This document shows, in pieces, positions 53,122 to 61,510 of a stretch of 64,000 bases of DNA. This stretch comes from Rhodoferax lacus. Lineage in GTDB: Bacteria; Pseudomonadota; Gammaproteobacteria; Burkholderiales; Burkholderiaceae_C. The DNA lies in the NCBI RefSeq assembly GCF_003415675.1, contig NZ_QFZK01000011.1:62001-126000 (forward strand). Reading direction: 5' to 3'. The position numbers and the translations under genes are program-made. The first letter of the stretch is position 1. Each line of letters begins with the position of its first letter. Under the pieces are notes generated by a model. The model did not search any database, was not told the DNA's origin, and saw only the letters and a program-made list of their open reading frames with translations.

Positions 53122-54225
53122 CTATTCAACACTAACATTGATGTTGTACCCGTGATTTTTCAGCAACGCATGCTGCTTGGCCTTGGCCAAATCGTTCACC
53201 ACCATCTCCCGGCACATCTCTTGCGCCGTGATCTCCGGTACCCAGCCCAGCTTCGCCTTTGCCTTGGACGGGTCACCCAAGAGCGTCTCCACTTCAGCCG
53301 GGCGAAAGTAGCGCGGATCGATGCGAACAATGGCCTTTTCACCCGAATACCCCACCTCCTCCACGCCAGAACCCGCCCAGCGCAGCGGCATGCCCAGCTC
53401 ATTGGCAGTCCACTCAATGAACTGCCGCACGCTGTACTGCTTGCCGGTGGCGATGACAAAGTCTTCAGCCTGGTCCTGCTGCAACATCATCCACTGCATG
53501 CGCACATAGTCCTTGGCGTGGCCCCAGTCGCGCAGGGCGTCGATGTTGCCCATGTACAGGCAGTCTTCCAGGCCCTGGCTGATGTTGGCCAGGCCGCGGG
53601 TGATCTTGCGGGTGACAAAGGTCTCGCCGCGGCGCGGGCTCTCGTGGTTGAACAGGATGCCGTTGCAGGCATACATGCCATAGGCCTCGCGGTAGTTCAC
53701 CGTGATCCAGAAGGCATACATTTTGGCCGCCGCATAGGGGCTGCGCGGGTAGAAAGGCGTGGTTTCCTTTTGCGGGGTTTCCTGCACCAGACCGTACAGC
53801 TCGGAAGTGCTGGCCTGGTAGAAACGGGTTTTCTTTTCCAGCCCCAGGATGCGAATGGCCTCCAGCAGGCGCAGCGTACCCAGGCCGTCCACGTCGGCGG
53901 TGTACTCCGGGCTCTCGAAGCTGACCGCCACATGGCTTTGGGCGCCCAGGTTGTAGATTTCATCGGGCTGGGTTTCCTGCACGATGCGCACCAGGTTGCT
54001 GGTGTCGCTCAGGTCGCCGTAATGCAGCTTGAACCGCGCGTTCTCAATGTGCGGGTCTTGGTAGATGTGGTCCACACGCTCGGTGTTGAAGCTCGACGCC
54101 CGGCGCTTGATGCCGTGCACGGTGTAGCCCTTTTCCAGCAGGAACTCAGCCAGGTAGGAGCCATCCTGGCCGGTGATGCCAGTGATGAGTGCGACTTTGG
54201 GTGCGGTGTTCACAGAAGTATTCAT
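53122..54225 (-). CDS. gmd: GDP-mannose 4,6-dehydratase
   Basis: 367 residues. [20 protein letters not shown] (NADP site), [16 protein letters not shown] and the catalytic pair in [12 protein letters not shown] (Y-x-x-x-K), with the Thr/Glu region ASTSELYG. Converts GDP-D-mannose to GDP-4-keto-6-deoxy-D-mannose. Codon use returns to the high-G+C style of the chromosome. The ATG overlaps the fcl stop by 4 bp. Confidence 0.96.
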   Translation of the reverse strand: MNTSVNTAPKVALITGITGQDGSYLAEFLLEKGYTVHGIKRRASSFNTERVDHIYQDPHIENARFKLHYGDLSDTSNLVRIVQETQPDEIYNLGAQSHVAVSFESPEYTADVDGLGTLRLLEAIRILGLEKKTRFYQASTSELYGLVQETPQKETTPFYPRSPYAAAKMYAFWITVNYREAYGMYACNGILFNHESPRRGETFVTRKITRGLANISQGLEDCLYMGNIDALRDWGHAKDYVRMQWMMLQQDQAEDFVIATGKQYSVRQFIEWTANELGMPLRWAGSGVEEVGYSGEKAIVRIDPRYFRPAEVETLLGDPSKAKAKLGWVPEITAQEMCREMVVNDLAKAKQHALLKNHGYNINVSVE

Positions 54226-55196
54226 GCGTGGTTTTTCAGAAAGTCCTGGTAGGCCTGTTGCAGGCCATCTTGCAGTGCCACTTGGGCCTGCCAGCCCAGG
54301 GCGTTGATGCGGCTGCTGTCCATCAGCTTGCGCGGCGCGCCGTCGGGCTTGCTGGCATCAAAGTCAATGGCACCGGTGTAGCCCACGGTTTGGCCCACCA
54401 ACTGCGCCAGTTCGGCAATGCTGATGTCCTGACCGCAGCCCACATTGATGTGACTTTGCATGGGCGACGTATGCTGGGAATAAATGGCCTGCGGAAGGTT
54501 CATCACATGCACGCTGGCCGATGCCATGTCATCCACGTACAAAAACTCGCGCTTGGGGCTTCCCGTGCCCCAGATGGTGACCATGGGTGCCTGGTTGACG
54601 CGCGCCTCGTGGAAACGCCGAATCAGCGCCGGGATAACGTGGCTGTTTTCCGGGTGGTAGTTGTCGCCGGGGCCATACAGGTTGGTGGGCATGACGCTGC
54701 GGTAGTCAATGCCATGGCTCTGGCCGTATTGGCGGTTGTAGCTCTCGCAGAGCTTGATGCCGGCAATCTTGGCAATGGCATAGGGCTCGTTGGTGGGCTC
54801 CAGGGTGCCAGTCAGCAGGGCCGCTTCGCCCATGGGCTGTGGGGCCAGGCGTGGATATATGCAGCTGCTGCCCAGGATCAAAAGCTTTTTGACACCACTG
54901 CGGAAGGCCGCGTCCACCACATTGGCCTGCATCATCAAATTTTGGTAGATGAAGTCCGCAGGCAGGGTGTTGTTGGCATGGATGCCACCCACCTTGGCCG
55001 CAGCCAGGTAGACCTGGTCGGGCTTCTCGGTGGCAAAGAAGGCCTGCACCTGGGCCTGGTTGCACAGATCCAGCTCGGCATGGGTGCGCAATACCAGTGC
55101 CGAAGCCGGATGGTCCGCCGCTAACAGGGTCCGCACAATGGACGAACCCACCATACCGCGGTGGCCAGCAACGTAAATCTTGGGGGTGGAAGACAT
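54222..55196 (-). CDS. fcl: GDP-L-fucose synthase
   Basis: 324 residues. [18 protein letters not shown] is the NADP site; catalytic Ser in LGSSCIYP, Tyr and Lys in [37 protein letters not shown] split is the substrate loop. A 3,5-epimerase/4-reductase that makes GDP-L-fucose from the Gmd product. ATG 55196 ([14 protein letters not shown]) is the family start. It is the first gene of the leftward locus; the promoter probably lies in 55197-55386. Confidence 0.95.
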   Translation of the reverse strand: MSSTPKIYVAGHRGMVGSSIVRTLLAADHPASALVLRTHAELDLCNQAQVQAFFATEKPDQVYLAAAKVGGIHANNTLPADFIYQNLMMQANVVDAAFRSGVKKLLILGSSCIYPRLAPQPMGEAALLTGTLEPTNEPYAIAKIAGIKLCESYNRQYGQSHGIDYRSVMPTNLYGPGDNYHPENSHVIPALIRRFHEARVNQAPMVTIWGTGSPKREFLYVDDMASASVHVMNLPQAIYSQHTSPMQSHINVGCGQDISIAELAQLVGQTVGYTGAIDFDASKPDGAPRKLMDSSRINALGWQAQVALQDGLQQAYQDFLKNHA

Positions 55197-55386
55197 GCAA
55201 ACGGTTTTGAGGCTAATTCCCCGATTATCCACGCTGGCAACGCAAGGCCGCCCTCGTATCGCCTGCCCCTTCTCACGACGCAAGCCGTTCTGCATGTCGG
55301 GGCAAGAGGTGCTGTTCTAGGAAGCGCTCCCTATATCCGCCGCGCGCCAGCGCGTAGAGTGCAGGCACCGCATTCAGGAGCCTCAT
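55197..55386. other. Divergent intergenic region, fcl and phasin
   Basis: 190 bp between the divergent fcl and phasin genes. It probably holds the promoters of both, but no -35/-10 pair at good spacing was identified. GGAGCC lies just upstream of the phasin ATG. Confidence 0.4.
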
Positions 55387-55893
55387 ATGGTCACAAAGAT
55401 TCACAAAAATTCGGCCACCCAGGCCGAAAGTCCCCCGCTGACAGATGCCGTCAAGGATTCGGCCCAGCAAATCTGGCAGGCCGGTCTGGGCGCCTTCACC
55501 CGCGCCCAGGCTGAGGGCAGCAAGGCCTTCGAGGCGCTGGTACAGGAAGGTGTGAGCATTCAGCGCAAAACGCAGGCCGTGGCAGAAGAGCGCATGGCCG
55601 ATGCCACCCAGAAGATGGCCAGTATGGCCAGCGAGATCAGCAACAAGGCCTCGGGCCAATGGGGCAAGCTGGAACACATCTTTGAAGACCGGGTGGCCAA
55701 GGCGCTGAGCAATCTGGGCATGCCCTCTGCCAAGGAGATCAATGCGCTGATTGCCCATATTGATGAACTGAACAAGACAGTACAAGAGCTGAAGGGCAAA
55801 CCCGCCCGGAAGACGCCAGCCAAAGTGGCGCCCAAGCCAGCCAGCAAAGCCACCGCAAAACCCAAAGCCAAGGCGCCAGCCAAGCGGCCCTGA
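55387..55893 (+). CDS. Phasin-like polyhydroxyalkanoate granule-associated protein
   Basis: 168 residues. A phasin domain (~15-125; QIWQAGLGAFTRAQAEGSKAFEALVQEG split) is followed by a histone-like tail rich in Ala, Lys and Pro (KPARKTPAKVAPKPASKA). This PhaI/PhaF arrangement binds PHA granules and, via the basic tail, DNA, helping partition granules. The neighbours ACBP and a PHA-system protein support this role. An intrinsic terminator follows at 55921. Confidence 0.87.
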   Translation: MVTKIHKNSATQAESPPLTDAVKDSAQQIWQAGLGAFTRAQAEGSKAFEALVQEGVSIQRKTQAVAEERMADATQKMASMASEISNKASGQWGKLEHIFEDRVAKALSNLGMPSAKEINALIAHIDELNKTVQELKGKPARKTPAKVAPKPASKATAKPKAKAPAKRP

Positions 55894-55920
55894 GCCAAGG
55901 TCAGCCCGGCAAACACCACC

Positions 55921-55943
55921 AAGGCGCGCAAGCGCCTTTTTTT
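55921..55943 (+). terminator. Intrinsic terminator after the phasin gene
   Basis: AAGGCGC, GCAA loop, GCGCCTT, then a run of T to 55943. Confidence 0.9.
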
Positions 55944-56044
55944 ATTGCTGCAAAGCAATACGCCGTTTCACACAAGCACCCTACACTTTGCCCACATGCC
56001 CATGAAAGCCAACCCCACACGACGCCACTAGGCCAAAATAAGCC

Positions 56045-56710
56045 ATGGTCAAAAAAGCCCCCCGCCGCACGGCCGAACGCATTCTTGAAGTGACGCTGGA
56101 GCTGTTCAACCGCTTTGGCGAACCCAATGTTTCGACCACGCTGATTTCGGCCGAGATGGGCATCAGCCCGGGCAATCTGTACTACCACTACCCGGCCAAG
56201 GACGAACTGATCAACGCGCTGTTTGACGCCTACGAGGGGCAACTCCACAGCCTGCTCAACGCCAGCGACAACGTGCGGGATGTGGAAGACGCCTGGTTCT
56301 TCATGCACACGTTGTTCGAGCTGATCTGGCAATACCGGTTTTTGTACCGCGACCTCAACGACCTGCTCAGCAAGAACCGTCGGCTGGAGACCCACTTCCA
56401 GTCGGTGCTGAAAGAAAAAACCCGCTCCATCAAGGCCATGCTGGACAGCATGAACCGGTGCAGGGCCTTGCACATGGACGCCCGCGAGATCGAACCCACC
56501 GCTACCAGCATGGTGGTGGTGCTGACCTATTGGCTCAGCTTTGAATACGTGCGCGACCCGCGTCGTGCCCTGGAGCCCGAAAGCGCGCAGGCCGCCCTGC
56601 TGCGCGGCGCGCAGCATGTGCTCAACCTGCTGGTTCCCTATCTGGAAGCCAGTCAGCGCACGCATTTGCTCAGCCTGGCCGGCGCCTACAACCCGGCTGC
56701 GGCCAGCTGA
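56045..56710 (+). CDS. TetR-family regulator
   Basis: 221 residues. HTH at ~10-55 (RILEVTLELFNRFG, GISPGNLYYHYPAKDEL) and a helical ligand domain of the TetR_C_33-like type with an aromatic-rich helix (FELIWQYRFLYRDLNDLL). It is likely to respond to a lipid or acyl-CoA given its neighbours. ATG 56045 is chosen, with no upstream alternative of interest. The TPR-like gene starts 12 bp after the stop. Confidence 0.88.
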   Translation: MVKKAPRRTAERILEVTLELFNRFGEPNVSTTLISAEMGISPGNLYYHYPAKDELINALFDAYEGQLHSLLNASDNVRDVEDAWFFMHTLFELIWQYRFLYRDLNDLLSKNRRLETHFQSVLKEKTRSIKAMLDSMNRCRALHMDAREIEPTATSMVVVLTYWLSFEYVRDPRRALEPESAQAALLRGAQHVLNLLVPYLEASQRTHLLSLAGAYNPAAAS

Positions 56711-56721
56711 AGGACGAGCCG

Positions 56722-57495
56722 ATGGCAAACTGGACACCCTTTGCCCCCAAAGGCCACTTTGCCTATGACAGCCGGGCCATCAAGAAACAATGGGCGCGCC
56801 TGCACAGCTGTGACCAGGAGCCTCTGCCCGACACCCCCGAACTGCTGCAGGCCTGGACGCATTTTCACAACGGCCACTTTGAAGAGGCCCACCTGCTGGG
56901 CCTGCGCCTGGGGCCTGCGGGCCTGACGGTTGCCAACAAGGCGGCCTGCGTTTACGCCGCACAGTTGGAAACACGGCAAGGCGAACGGCAGTCGATCTAC
57001 CAACGGGTGACCGAGCGGGCCGAAGCACAAATCCAAAACCAGCCAGACAACCCCAACGCCCATTACCTGCTGGCATTGTCCCTCGGCCGCTACAGCCAGG
57101 GCATCAGTGTGACCCAGGCCTTGGCGCAAGGTCTGGGTAGCAAAATCAAGACGGCCCTGGAAACCACCATCGCCCTGCAACCACTGCATGCCGATGGCCA
57201 CTTTGCGTTGGGCAGCTTCCACGCCGAAATCATTGACCGGGTCGGCACACTGATAGGCCACATGACCTATGGCGCCAGGAAGGAAGTCAGCCTGGAGATG
57301 TTCCTGCAGGGGTTTACGCTGCAGCCCCGTTCGCCCTTGGGTTTGGTGGAATACGCCGCGGCCCTGCTGATGCTCGAAGGCGACGCGCGCCAGGACGAGG
57401 CAGCTGCCTTGTTGGCACAGGCCGCCTCACTGCAAGCCATGGATGCGCGGGAGTATCTGGACATCGCGCAGGCCCAAGGCGGACTGGCACCGTAA
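56722..57495 (+). CDS. TPR-like protein of unknown function
   Basis: 257 residues, helical, with two or three degenerate tetratricopeptide-like repeats around 60-100, 110-135 and 150-175 (NPNAHYLLALSLGRYSQGISV; LQPLHADGHFALGSFHAEI). No signal peptide and no enzyme motif. It probably shares a message with the TetR regulator, and lies between it and the acyl-CoA-binding protein. No family name was recognised. Confidence 0.7.
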   Translation: MANWTPFAPKGHFAYDSRAIKKQWARLHSCDQEPLPDTPELLQAWTHFHNGHFEEAHLLGLRLGPAGLTVANKAACVYAAQLETRQGERQSIYQRVTERAEAQIQNQPDNPNAHYLLALSLGRYSQGISVTQALAQGLGSKIKTALETTIALQPLHADGHFALGSFHAEIIDRVGTLIGHMTYGARKEVSLEMFLQGFTLQPRSPLGLVEYAAALLMLEGDARQDEAAALLAQAASLQAMDAREYLDIAQAQGGLAP

Positions 57496-57528
57496 GATGC
57501 AGGGTAAACACGTACAACCCTTCAAACC

Positions 57529-57783
57529 ATGTCCGACCTCAAAACACAATTCGAAGCCGCTGTAGCCAACTCCAAAAACCTGACGGAACGCCCGGATAAC
57601 AGCACGCTGCTGAAAATCTACGGCCTGTACAAACAGGCCACCACCGGTGACAACACCGACAAAAAGCCCGGCTTCTCCGACATGGTGGGCCGCGCCAAGT
57701 GGGAGGCCTGGGACAGCTTCAAGGGCACCGCCAGCGAGGCCGCCATGCAGCAGTATGTGGAGCTGATCGCGTCGCTGGACTAA
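57529..57783 (+). CDS. Acyl-CoA-binding protein
   Basis: 84 residues, one ACBP four-helix domain. The ligand-binding signature is present: LLKIYGLYKQATTGD near 27-41 and AKWEAWDSFKG near 53-63. It binds medium/long-chain acyl-CoA in the cytoplasm and buffers the pool. This family is mainly eukaryotic but is recurrent in Burkholderiales and related bacteria. It starts 33 bp after the TPR gene. Confidence 0.95.
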   Translation: MSDLKTQFEAAVANSKNLTERPDNSTLLKIYGLYKQATTGDNTDKKPGFSDMVGRAKWEAWDSFKGTASEAAMQQYVELIASLD

Positions 57784-57806
57784 CCCTGTTTCGGCCTGTG
57801 GCCGGA

Positions 57807-58136
57807 TCAGGCGCCTTTTTTGGTCACAGCCTTTTTGGCGGCCGGTTTGCTGGCCAGCAAGGCATCGAGGTTCTTCACAACCTCGGCCTCGATCTTGTCC
57901 TTGAAAGCGCCCAACAAAAAGCCCAGTGTGGCCTCCAGCTCAAAGCGCTCTTTGTTGACGAGCAGTGAGCCCTTCACGCCGGAGCGGGTGAAGTGCACCG
58001 TATCGGCCGACTTGCCTTCTTCATAGGTGCACGCCATGCCGAACTCGGTCTCTGCCTGCTGGGCCCAGGCGAGGGCAATTTTGCGGGCAGCGGACATACC
58101 CAGTGTGTGATCCCGAACTATGTGAAGATGAGCCAT
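57807..58136 (-). CDS. Polyhydroxyalkanoate-system protein (TIGR02610-like)
   Basis: 109 residues. Opens MAHLHIVRDHTLGMSAARKIA, a pattern of the PHA granule-associated/PHA-system family, and ends in a Lys/Ala-rich tail (KPAAKKAVTKKGA). Small proteins of this family lie near PHA genes; molecular role unknown. ATG 58136 is chosen; another in-frame ATG is four codons upstream. It is convergent with the ACBP gene. Confidence 0.85.
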   Translation of the reverse strand: MAHLHIVRDHTLGMSAARKIALAWAQQAETEFGMACTYEEGKSADTVHFTRSGVKGSLLVNKERFELEATLGFLLGAFKDKIEAEVVKNLDALLASKPAAKKAVTKKGA

Positions 58137-58156
58137 TACCGATTCCAAAGAAGACC

Positions 58157-58486
58157 ATGTACAAATTCAAATCCCGCGCCGCTGGTGACCTGATCATGCT
58201 CGAGCCCAATGGCCGCCAGATCCTGGCCATATTGGGCCGCAGCGATGCAGCGTCACAGGCGCAAGGCATTCTGTTGCCCGAGCATATGCCAGAAGCCATT
58301 GCAAAACTCGAAGCTGCCATCAAGGCCGATGAAGACCACAAAGCGCAGGTAATCAAGGAAGCCCAAGACAAAGGCGAGACGCCGCCCCGTTTCGAGGGCA
58401 TCTCCCTGCGCCAGCGCGCCGTGCCCTTCATCGAGATGATCCGGCGCAGCCTGAAGGACGAGAAGGAAATTGTCTGGGGGGTGTGA
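58157..58486 (+). CDS. DUF1840 family protein
   Basis: 109 residues. MYKFKSRAAGDLIMLEPNGR at the start, ILAILGR...GILLPEHMPEAIAKLEAAI in the middle, and ISLRQRAVPFIEMIRRSLKDEKEIVWGV (split) at the end, which match DUF1840 as recalled. Function unknown; widespread in beta- and gammaproteobacteria. The ATG at 58157 is the family start; the frame continues upstream over the divergent PHA gene's leader. Confidence 0.8.
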   Translation: MYKFKSRAAGDLIMLEPNGRQILAILGRSDAASQAQGILLPEHMPEAIAKLEAAIKADEDHKAQVIKEAQDKGETPPRFEGISLRQRAVPFIEMIRRSLKDEKEIVWGV

Positions 58487-58501
58487 TCTTCTTGAAGGCC
58501 T

Positions 58502-59188
58502 TCAACGGGTCTTGCCTCGCCAAGCTTCCAACTCCAATGTCCTGATGCCAAACCGCACTGCATTGCCGGGATGCAGTGCCTTGAATTCTTCCAGAACCAG
58601 TTCAATGAAATGCTTGCGGTCGTCTGGAGCAACCGTGTCTGGCACCCGCGTGCCAATGGCAGCCGCACTGGCTGCCTCGCCATTGCGCACCATGGCAGCA
58701 AGCACGTCACGCAACAACTCCACACGGTTGAGTTCGTAGACGCCAATCATGGCGTCCACATAGGCTGCCTGCGGCACGTCAATAAATGCGAGTGCCACCG
58801 GCAAGTAGACGCTGCCTCCAATTTCAACTGCCCTGCTGCGCAAGCGGCCACAGGCCATCGGATCCGCCATCAAACCGTCCGACAAAAAGGCATGCAGGGC
58901 GAGGACAGTGTCTGTGCTCAAGTGGGCATGTTGGGAATCGCCCACCAGGTATTCAATGGCCTGCTTGTGGTTCAGGACCATCTGGGTTTCCAGTGCGCCC
59001 TTGCCTTCGGCTGCCTGACCGAACGTGATCAGCCGCTCGGTATCCAGTCGGCTGTTGGTATTGCCTTTCAGCTGTGAGGACGCCCAGGACAGGGCGGTCA
59101 AGAGGCGGCTCAAAACGTCACGGGCAAAGGTACCCGCAGGTGCCTGGTCCGCCGGCGAGCGCCCCAAGGCATGCAACTGATCACGCAA
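58502..59188 (-). pseudogene. Decayed Fic-family gene (catalytic segment and 5' end missing)
   Basis: A 228-codon open frame with clear Fic-family blocks: SWASSQLKGNTNSRLDTERL (~34-53), ETQMVLNHKQAIEYLV, and DAMIGVYELNRVELLRDV. The active site H-P-F-x-D/E-G-N-x-R is absent; VYLPVAL (~128-133) is joined directly to FIDVPQ, and a second join follows RDVL (~163). The inhibitory-helix glutamate of S-S-x-L-E-G-N is Lys41 here. No ATG opens the frame; it begins with TTG right after a TAA, 22 bp from the ligase stop. It therefore cannot adenylylate targets by the usual chemistry and is probably a relic. The size of the deletions comes from family knowledge, not from an alignment. Confidence 0.72.
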
Positions 59189-59210
59189 GCCTTATCGCGT
59201 CACCTCAAGA

Positions 59211-60467
59211 TTACTTGTAGCTGCGCACGTCCTCAATCACCTTGCCGTCATTGGGCAAGGCACCGGGTGCCAGCAGCTCCACCTGGCCGCGCAGTTTGGT
59301 CACGTCGCGGATGGCGTCACCTATACGCTCTGCCAGGCCTTCTGCCGGTGCGCCCGCCTCCACCTTCAGTGTCATCACGTCGTTGGCCATTTCGCCGCTG
59401 ACCACCAGGCGCGCACGGCTGAGTTCAGGGAATCGCTTGACGATCTCATTCACCTGCTTGGGGTGCACAAACATGCCACGTATCTTGGTGGTCTGGTCGG
59501 CGCGACCCATCCAGCCCTTGATGCGGGTGTTGGTGCGCCCGGTGGGGCACTGCCCTGGCAGCACAGCCGACAGGTCACCTGTGCCAAAGCGGATCAGCGG
59601 GTAGTCAGGGTTCAGCGTGGTCACCACCAGTTCGCCCACCTCGCCCTCAGCCACCGGGTCGCCGGTGCCGGGGCGCACGATTTCCACGATCACACCCTCG
59701 TCCAGCACCAGGCCTTCCCGCGCTTCGGTTTCATACGCAATCAGCCCCAAGTCCGCCGTGGCATAGCACTGGTAGCCGGCAATGCCGTGGGCGGTGAACC
59801 AGTCGCGCAGTGAGGGCGGATAGGCCTCGCCACCGAACATGGCTTTCTTCACCGTGGGCAGCGCAACACCCAGCTCCTCAGCCTTTTCCACAATGATTTT
59901 CAGGAAGCTGGGTGTGCCGATGTAGCCCGCGGGTTGCAACTCGCGCATGGCCTGCACCTGCTGCTCGGTCTGGCCGGTGCCACCGGGAAACACGCTGCAA
60001 CCCATGGCATGCGCGCCGGTTTCCATCATGGAGCCCGCAGGCACAAAGTGGTAGCTAAACGAGTTGTGGATCAGCTCGCCAGGCCTGAAGCCCGCCGCAT
60101 AAATCGCCCGCGCCATGCGCCAGTAGTCTTTGGCCGTGCCCTCGGGCTCGTAAATCGGACCGGGGCTGGCAAACACGCGCGGCATGGCAGCGCCATAACC
60201 GATGGCACTGAAGCCGCCAAACACATTGCCCCCGGCCGCTCGCGCGGCCTGCTGGCGCTCCTGCAGCTCGGACTTGCGGATGACAGGCAAGGTGGCCAGC
60301 GCAGCGCGACTGGTGATGGAAGCCGGGTCCACATCGGCCAGCAAGGCAGCAAACGCTGCGGACGATTGCTTCGCGTGGGCTATCTGCCTTGGCAGAGCTG
60401 CCAACAAGGCAGCCTCACGGACTTCCGGCGTACGACTTTCCAGCGCATCAAACAGGGCGTTGTTCAT
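59211..60467 (-). CDS. Phenylacetate-CoA ligase-like adenylate-forming enzyme
   Basis: 418 residues, the PaaK/DUF-type size. HNSFSYHFVPAGSMMETGAH is the substrate-pocket region, GYQCYATADLGLIAYE holds the AMP-binding element, RFGTGDLSAVL the conserved Asp, and RADQTTKIRGMFVHPKQV the hinge into the carboxyl lid. Aryl carboxylate + ATP + CoA to aryl-CoA is the usual reaction. ATG 60467 follows GAGGAGCGCAAC. It lies 10 bp downstream of the LivF gene, so uptake and CoA activation of an acid may be linked. Confidence 0.86.
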   Translation of the reverse strand: MNNALFDALESRTPEVREAALLAALPRQIAHAKQSSAAFAALLADVDPASITSRAALATLPVIRKSELQERQQAARAAGGNVFGGFSAIGYGAAMPRVFASPGPIYEPEGTAKDYWRMARAIYAAGFRPGELIHNSFSYHFVPAGSMMETGAHAMGCSVFPGGTGQTEQQVQAMRELQPAGYIGTPSFLKIIVEKAEELGVALPTVKKAMFGGEAYPPSLRDWFTAHGIAGYQCYATADLGLIAYETEAREGLVLDEGVIVEIVRPGTGDPVAEGEVGELVVTTLNPDYPLIRFGTGDLSAVLPGQCPTGRTNTRIKGWMGRADQTTKIRGMFVHPKQVNEIVKRFPELSRARLVVSGEMANDVMTLKVEAGAPAEGLAERIGDAIRDVTKLRGQVELLAPGALPNDGKVIEDVRSYK

Positions 60468-60477
60468 GTTGCGCTCC

Positions 60478-61290
60478 TCAAGCCAACCAGCGTTTGCGGC
60501 GCTTGTAGCTTTTGACATCTTTAAAGGATTTGCGCTCGCCACCGCCCACGCCCAGATAAAACTCTTTCACGTCCTCGTTGGTGCGCAAGTCTTCGGCTGC
60601 ACCATCCATCACCACGCGGCCGGACTCCATGATGTAGCCGTAGTCGGCGTACTTCAGAGCCATATTGGTGTTCTGCTCGGCCAGCAAAAAGGTGACCTTT
60701 TCCTTGGCGTTGAGGTCTTTCACAATCTCGAACACTTCTTCCACAATCTGCGGCGCCAGGCCCATAGAGGGCTCGTCCAGCAGCACCATGCTGGGGTTGG
60801 CCATGATGGCCCGGCCAATGGCGCACATCTGCTGCTCACCGCCCGAGGTGTAGGCGGCCTGGCTGGTGCGGCGTGTCTTGAGGCGTGGGAAGTAGTTGTA
60901 GACCTTCTCCAGATTGGCGGCCACCTCGGACTTGCTGTCACGGGTGTAGCCGCCGGTGAGCAGGTTCTCTTCAATCGTCAGGTGGGCAAAGCAGTGGCGC
61001 CCTTCCATCACCTGCACCACGCCGCGCTTGACCAGGTCGGCCGGCGACAGGTTTTCGATGCGCTCGCCGCGCAGCTCAATCGAGCCCTTGGTGACCGCGC
61101 CGCGCTCTCCCGCCAGCAGGTTGGAGATGGCGCGCAGGGTAGTGGTCTTGCCCGCGCCGTTGCCACCCAGGATGGCCACAATGCCACCCTCGGGCACCTG
61201 CAGGGACACGCCCTTGAGCACCAGGATCACGTGGTTGTAAATGACCTCAATGCCATTCACGTTCAGAACAATGTTTTTGGGTTCACTCAT
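60478..61290 (-). CDS. livF: Branched-chain amino-acid-type ABC transporter ATP-binding protein
   Basis: 270 residues, one ABC domain: Walker A GGNGAGKTTTLRAIS (~37), signature TSGGEQQMCAIGRAIM, Walker B MVLLDEPSMGLAP, and H-loop-like region AEQNTN. LivF group by sequence (MEGRHCFAHLTIEENLLTGG). Energises the importer with LivG/LivH/LivM. A 220-bp gap with a palindromic repeat separates it from the binding-protein gene upstream on the same strand. A Lys-rich carboxyl end is unusual but minor. Confidence 0.92.
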   Translation of the reverse strand: MSEPKNIVLNVNGIEVIYNHVILVLKGVSLQVPEGGIVAILGGNGAGKTTTLRAISNLLAGERGAVTKGSIELRGERIENLSPADLVKRGVVQVMEGRHCFAHLTIEENLLTGGYTRDSKSEVAANLEKVYNYFPRLKTRRTSQAAYTSGGEQQMCAIGRAIMANPSMVLLDEPSMGLAPQIVEEVFEIVKDLNAKEKVTFLLAEQNTNMALKYADYGYIMESGRVVMDGAAEDLRTNEDVKEFYLGVGGGERKSFKDVKSYKRRKRWLA

Positions 61291-61409
61291 AGCGAAGTTT
61301 CCATTCAGACCAAATGAAAACTCCGCAAACCGAAGCTTTCATTTGGCGGCCCCAAGGGGCCACCAACACACCACACATCCGGCGCGGCAGTGGCAAGCGC
61401 AGCGAGCCA

Positions 61410-61504
61410 CCCCTTCCAGAAACACCGCGGAACCGGCTTCGCCGGACCGCAGGTGTTGCCCCCTTGAGGGGGGAACAGGCCACACGGAGTGAGCCTGGAA
61501 GGGG
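61410..61504 (-). repeat. Palindrome-rich intergenic repeat within the liv operon
   Basis: Outer inverted repeats CCCCTTCCAG (61410-61419) and CTGGAAGGGG (61495-61504) enclose a hairpin GCGGAACCGGC-TTC-GCCGGACCGC (61427-61450) and a second hairpin CCCCC-TTGA-GGGGG (61459-61472). A GGCCCC-AA-GGGGCC stem lies just outside at ~61352. It resembles recurrent elements in Comamonadaceae. In the message it would follow the binding-protein gene, where such stems often protect the upstream mRNA or attenuate downstream expression. Confidence 0.65.
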
Positions 61505-61510
61505 GCGAGA

